The notes beneath the pieces are model-generated. The model was not told where the DNA came from and searched no databases. It saw nothing but the letters and a program-made list of their open reading frames with translations. From assembly GCA_040255465.1 (NCBI GenBank), contig JBDZVA010000001.1, positions 496,001 through 560,000 of the forward strand: a stretch of DNA of 64,000 bases, read 5' to 3'. Position numbers and translations under genes: made by a program. Source of the DNA: UBA5793 sp040255465. Lineage in GTDB: Bacteria; Planctomycetota; Phycisphaerae; Phycisphaerales; UBA5793. Of the stretch, positions 61,009 through 64,000 are shown one piece after another (the stretch's first letter is position 1; each line of letters begins with the position of its first letter).

Positions 61009-61416
61009 TTAGTGCGGCACTTCCTTGATCGCATTCCGGTTCCACGCCGGGACGCGCACCTGGATCTCCCCCTTGGTCAAGATCTCACATTGGCAACTCA
61101 GCCGGCTGTTGCGCTGCAGGGCAGGCGCCTCCTCAACGCGATCCTCCTCGGCTTCGGTTGCCTCGCTCAGGTGCTCCATACCCTTTTCGACGTAGACGTG
61201 GCAGGTCGAGCAGGCGCAGACGCCGCCGCAGGAGTGCTCGATGTTGATGCCCGCGTCCAGGGCCACTTCGAGCAGGCTCTCGCCCAGGCCGCCCTTGACG
61301 ATCCATTCCTTCTGGTCGCCATGCTCGCCGGCGACGAGTTCCTCCGGGTTCTCGAGTATGAACCGGATGGGGATCTCCTTGGGGCCGTGTTCGTGATCAT
61401 CGCGCTTGAGATGCAT
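61009..61416 (-). CDS. fdx: 2Fe-2S ferredoxin, Isc type
   Basis: A 135-residue ferredoxin. The cluster ligands are CX5CX2C in HSCGGVCACSTCHVYV plus a distal Cys in LSCQCE. The text GLGESLLEVALDAGINIEHS is typical of Isc ferredoxins, which donate electrons during Fe-S cluster assembly. An N-terminal extension of about 35 charged residues is longer than in enterobacterial Fdx. It is followed by iscX after 5 bases and is divergent from the glycosyltransferase gene. Confidence 0.92.
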   Translation of the reverse strand: MHLKRDDHEHGPKEIPIRFILENPEELVAGEHGDQKEWIVKGGLGESLLEVALDAGINIEHSCGGVCACSTCHVYVEKGMEHLSEATEAEEDRVEEAPALQRNSRLSCQCEILTKGEIQVRVPAWNRNAIKEVPH

Positions 61417-61533
61417 GCCGCGCTGTCCTCACCTGGTCAGATTCCGGGTTCCGTGGGGATGTTAGGCGTCGGGATCGACGCCACGCCGCGCACCGCGATC
61501 CTCTGCGGCTCAGACCCTATGCTGTTTATCCGC

Positions 61534-62304
61534 ATGTCCCAGCCGCCACGCGACCAGATCGAATTGACCGTCATCGCTCCGGCGCACAATGAAGAGGACA
61601 ACATCGGGCCGCTGGTGAGCGAGGTCGGGGCCGCCCTTTCCGCCATGGCCGGCCGATTTGAATTCGTCATCGTCGACGATGGTTCCACGGATCAGACGTC
61701 CCAGCGCCTGCGGGAGCTGATGGCCACGCGCCCCTGGCTGCGTGTGGTGCGGATGATGGACACGCCCCCCGGTCGCGGAAACGGGCAGTCCGCGGCGTTC
61801 CACGCCGGCTTGCGTGCGGCGCGCGGCACGCTGGTCGCCCTGCTTGATGCCGATCTTCAGAACGACCCCGCCGACCTGCCGCGACTGCTCGAAGTCATGC
61901 GGCAGACCGGAGCCGACATGGTCCAGGGCGACCGTTCGGCGAACCGGCGCGACACCGTCGGCCGGCGCGTCGCCAGTTGGGTGGGCCGCACCTTTCGCCG
62001 CATGCTTCTGGGCGACACGATCCGCGACACCGGCTGCTCGCTGCGCATCATGCGGCGCGAAGTGGGCCTGGCCATCCCTCTAGAGTTTCGCGGCATGCAC
62101 CGGTTTATCCCCGTGACCGCGCGACAACTGGGCTACACCGTCGTCGAGACACCCGTCAGCCATCGGCCGCGCACAGCCGGCCGGGCGAAGTACGGCGTGT
62201 TCAACCGGGCCATCCCGGGGTTCTTTGATTGCCTCGCGGTCCGCTGGATGCGCAATCGCCGGCGGCCAACGCGCGCTGAAGAAGTTGCCGGCGAACAAGC
62301 ATAA
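61534..62304 (+). CDS. GT2 glycosyltransferase, dolichol-phosphate mannosyltransferase-like
   Basis: A 256-residue cytoplasmic GT-A enzyme of DPM1 type without C-terminal membrane helices. It begins ELTVIAPAHNEEDNIGPLVS, has FVIVDDGSTDQTSQRL, the DXD-like ALLDADLQNDPADLP, and the QGDRSANRRDT loop. These enzymes move a sugar from a nucleotide donor to polyprenyl phosphate, which could feed the ArnT-like enzyme in this window (inference). A start at 61519 (MLFIRMSQ) is also possible; neither has a clear ribosome-binding site. Confidence 0.9.
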   Translation: MSQPPRDQIELTVIAPAHNEEDNIGPLVSEVGAALSAMAGRFEFVIVDDGSTDQTSQRLRELMATRPWLRVVRMMDTPPGRGNGQSAAFHAGLRAARGTLVALLDADLQNDPADLPRLLEVMRQTGADMVQGDRSANRRDTVGRRVASWVGRTFRRMLLGDTIRDTGCSLRIMRREVGLAIPLEFRGMHRFIPVTARQLGYTVVETPVSHRPRTAGRAKYGVFNRAIPGFFDCLAVRWMRNRRRPTRAEEVAGEQA

Positions 62305-62367
62305 TTGCACGAACCAGCCCCACGCACCGGCGAGGTTTGTGCCTTTCGTTGCGCCGGAAAGTCATTA

Positions 62368-62390
62368 CCCTCGCTCGCGCTTCGGTCGGG
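62368..62390. repeat. Single-arm copy D of the dispersed repeat family
   Basis: CCCTCGCTCGCGCTTCGGTC plus GGG shares the CCTCGCT..CGCTTCGG core of the dispersed inverted-repeat family, between the glycosyltransferase and the DUF4870 gene (103-base gap). The match is weaker than for copies A-C. Confidence 0.4.
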
Positions 62391-62408
62391 TATTGGGCGT
62401 CTTGTTGT

Positions 62409-62825
62409 CTATGAGAGAAAGCGGATTGTCACCGGGTAGCGGACGTACTCGCCGCGGTTGGCGCGAACGGCCATCACGATCGACGCGATGAACTGGGTGA
62501 GCAGCACCGCCGGGATCATCAAGGCGCCGATGCACACCATGGCCAGCAGAACTGAAACCAGCATCCACAGGACCATGGAGATCTGAAAGTTCAGCGCTTC
62601 GCGGCCATGATCGTCAACGAAGGGCGACTGGTTGCGCTTGATGAGCCAGAGCACCAGTGGGGCGACGACCGAAGCGGTCGGCACGACGTACCCAGCCAGC
62701 CCCGAGAGATGGATGAATGTCGCCCAGAGCCGCTCCTCGTCCGTCGCGTTCTCTTCGACGATGCGGACGCGGCCTCCCGTGTCGGCATCGTGGCTCTCAT
62801 TCCAGTTCATGGCGGCTGCATCCAT
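62409..62825 (-). CDS. DUF4870-family membrane protein
   Basis: A 138-residue protein with three hydrophobic segments (HLSGLAGYVVPTASVVAPLV, ISMVLWMLVSVLLAMVCIGA and AVLLTQFIASIVMAVRA). The motif PFVDDHGREALNFQIS is typical of the DUF4870 family, whose function is unknown. GGGAG sits 9 bases before the ATG at 62825. It is divergent from gmk. Confidence 0.88.
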   Translation of the reverse strand: MDAAAMNWNESHDADTGGRVRIVEENATDEERLWATFIHLSGLAGYVVPTASVVAPLVLWLIKRNQSPFVDDHGREALNFQISMVLWMLVSVLLAMVCIGALMIPAVLLTQFIASIVMAVRANRGEYVRYPVTIRFLS

Positions 62826-62923
62826 CGAAGGGCTCTCCCGCCGCTTCATTGGGTGAGAAGAGCACTGGATTTCACAAGGGGATTCTGGCGTCGGGGCGCG
62901 GCCGATTCTACGCTTGTCCCGCC

Positions 62924-63535
62924 ATGGCACAGGGTGGACACAACTCGGCGGGTCCGGGCGCGGGGCTGCTGCTCGTGATTTCCGGCCCCTCGGGTGTCGG
63001 CAAGACGACCATCACGCGGCAGGTCGTTCAGCGCCTCGACGCCGTCTTCAGCGTCTCGGCGACCACTCGACCCCAGACCGCCGCCGACGTCGCCGGCCGC
63101 GACTACCTGTTCGTCGATCAACCCGAGTTCGACCGCATGATTGCCGCCGGCGAGCTTCTGGAGCACGCAACCGTCTTTGGCAAATACTCTTACGGCACGC
63201 CGCGCGGCCCCGTCGACGCCGCCCTGAGCCAGGGACGCGTCGTTTTGCTCGAAATCGACGTCCAGGGCGCCCTGCAGATCCGCGAGAACCTCCCCGAGGC
63301 GCTGCTGGTCTTCCTGCTGCCTCCCGACGACCAGACCCTGCTCACGCGGCTGCGAAAACGGGGCCGGGAGGACGAAAACGAGATCAGTCGCCGCTTTGCC
63401 GAGGCCAAGAAGGAAATCGCCCTGGCGCGTGATTCCGGGGCGTATGACCTGTTCCTGGTGAATGAGCAGGTCGAGAAATGCGTGCAGGAAGTGTGTAATG
63501 CGGCAAGAAAACGCTTGCAGAACGGCGATGACTAG
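62924..63535 (+). CDS. gmk: Guanylate kinase
   Basis: A 203-residue enzyme of standard length that makes GDP from GMP and ATP. The P-loop is SGPSGVGKTTI, GMP-binding text follows as SVSATTRPQTAADVAGRDYLF, HATVFGKYSYGTPRGPVDAA and LLEIDVQGALQI, and the lid region holds RLRKRGREDENEISRR. The start MAQGGHNSAGPGAGLLLVIS puts the P-loop near residue 20. It precedes the prepilin gene by 58 bases. Confidence 0.97.
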   Translation: MAQGGHNSAGPGAGLLLVISGPSGVGKTTITRQVVQRLDAVFSVSATTRPQTAADVAGRDYLFVDQPEFDRMIAAGELLEHATVFGKYSYGTPRGPVDAALSQGRVVLLEIDVQGALQIRENLPEALLVFLLPPDDQTLLTRLRKRGREDENEISRRFAEAKKEIALARDSGAYDLFLVNEQVEKCVQEVCNAARKRLQNGDD

Positions 63536-63593
63536 GGTACATTCTGTAGATTGAACGCCGGGGGTGCGGCTCAAGCCTCGGGAGATTCCAGAC

Positions 63594-64000
63594 ATGACCC
63601 AACGTCAATTCGCCCGCAAAGGCGGCTTTACACTCATTGAATTGCTCGTGGTGATCTCGATCATCGCGCTGCTCATCGGTCTGCTGCTGCCCGCCCTGTC
63701 CAAGGCCCGCGAGGTGGCGCGATCGGCCCAGTGCCTCAACAACCTCCGGTCGATCGGGTTCGCGCTGCATTCCTACATGAATGACGCCAACAAGATTCCG
63801 CGCGAGGCCAACGGCGGCGAGGATCCGCGCTGGGACATCGCCTGGCCCATGGCGTTTCGAACCTACTTCTCACAGATCAAAGACGACCACTTCAATTCCA
63901 TCCCCGCGTACCGCTGTCCGTCGCATCCGAATCCCAAGCACAAGGTGCAGTACCTGTCCAACGGGCTCAACTTCTCCAGACCGGGCGTCATCATCACCAA
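63594..64000 (+). CDS. Type IV pilin/pseudopilin-like protein, 3' truncated
   Basis: The frame runs off the right edge after 135 codons. A short basic leader (MTQRQFARKGG) is followed by the prepilin cleavage/methylation motif GFTLIELLVVISIIALLIGL and LLPALSKAREVARSAQCLNN, a form typical of planctomycete prepilins that continue as H-X9-DG-type proteins. Prepilin peptidase would cut after the Gly before FTLIEL. GGGAG lies 10 bases before the ATG. It may be exported by, or be part of, a secretion system like the one at the left edge. Confidence 0.93.
   Translation, partial: MTQRQFARKGGFTLIELLVVISIIALLIGLLLPALSKAREVARSAQCLNNLRSIGFALHSYMNDANKIPREANGGEDPRWDIAWPMAFRTYFSQIKDDHFNSIPAYRCPSHPNPKHKVQYLSNGLNFSRPGVIIT

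Overview
The window is GC-rich, gene-dense bacterial chromosome and most resembles a planctomycete of the Phycisphaerae type. Supporting signs are: a prepilin of the FTLIELLVVISIIALLIGLL...PALSKAR type at the right edge; many secreted proteins with mixed N-terminal modules but a common C-terminal domain; M14 peptidases carrying inserted calcium-loop (DxDxDG) repeats; housekeeping operons broken into pieces (L11-L1-L10-L12 without nusG or rpoB, dnaN without dnaA, fdx-iscX without iscSU); and several families of short dispersed repeats. This taxonomic call is inference, because no rRNA gene is present.

Layout. 1-5.3 kb: the end of a type II secretion/type IV pilus-like operon (PilO/GspM-like, GspC-like, secretin GspD, beta-propeller lipoprotein). 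5.3-9.5 kb: a metallo-beta-lactamase-fold hydrolase, a cupin, a membrane TPR-like protein, coaD and an unknown protein. 9.5-12.8 kb: a secreted protein, then the ribosomal stalk operon rplK-rplA-rplJ-rplL read leftward and ending in a clear terminator. 12.8-14.1 kb: a gene-free, repeat-rich island. 14-20 kb: a HAF-repeat secreted protein, a HAD hydrolase, and a signalling cluster of histidine kinase, single-domain response regulator and receiver-GGDEF protein. 20-27.4 kb: an ArnT-like glycosyltransferase, then AbgT transporter, GH38-like glycosidase and ribokinase in one direction. 27.5-38.2 kb: a subtilase, a secreted propeller protein, lipoproteins, ispF with a probable small alarmone hydrolase, a GCPII-like M28 peptidase, an APH-fold kinase and a DNRLRE protein. 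38.3-47.5 kb: pntAA-pntAB-pntB, dnaK, alpha-glucan phosphorylase and dnaN. 47.7-56.5 kb: a secreted RCC1 protein, two M14-family proteins (one apparently missing its active site) and a large TPR/lectin-like protein. 56.6-64 kb: tRNA-Leu(UAG), a DoxX-vWA-TPR operon, a PhnP-like hydrolase, iscX-fdx, a DPM1-like glycosyltransferase, a DUF4870 protein, gmk and a truncated prepilin gene.

How the parts may work together. Five secreted proteins with unrelated N-terminal parts end in the same roughly 100-residue domain. With the secretin operon at the left edge, this suggests a shared route or anchoring device for surface proteins; the link is inference. The housekeeping genes (ribosomal proteins, coaD, ispF, dnaK, dnaN, pnt, gmk, tRNA) show this is core chromosome and not a mobile island. 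I found no insertion sequence, prophage, CRISPR array or replication origin.
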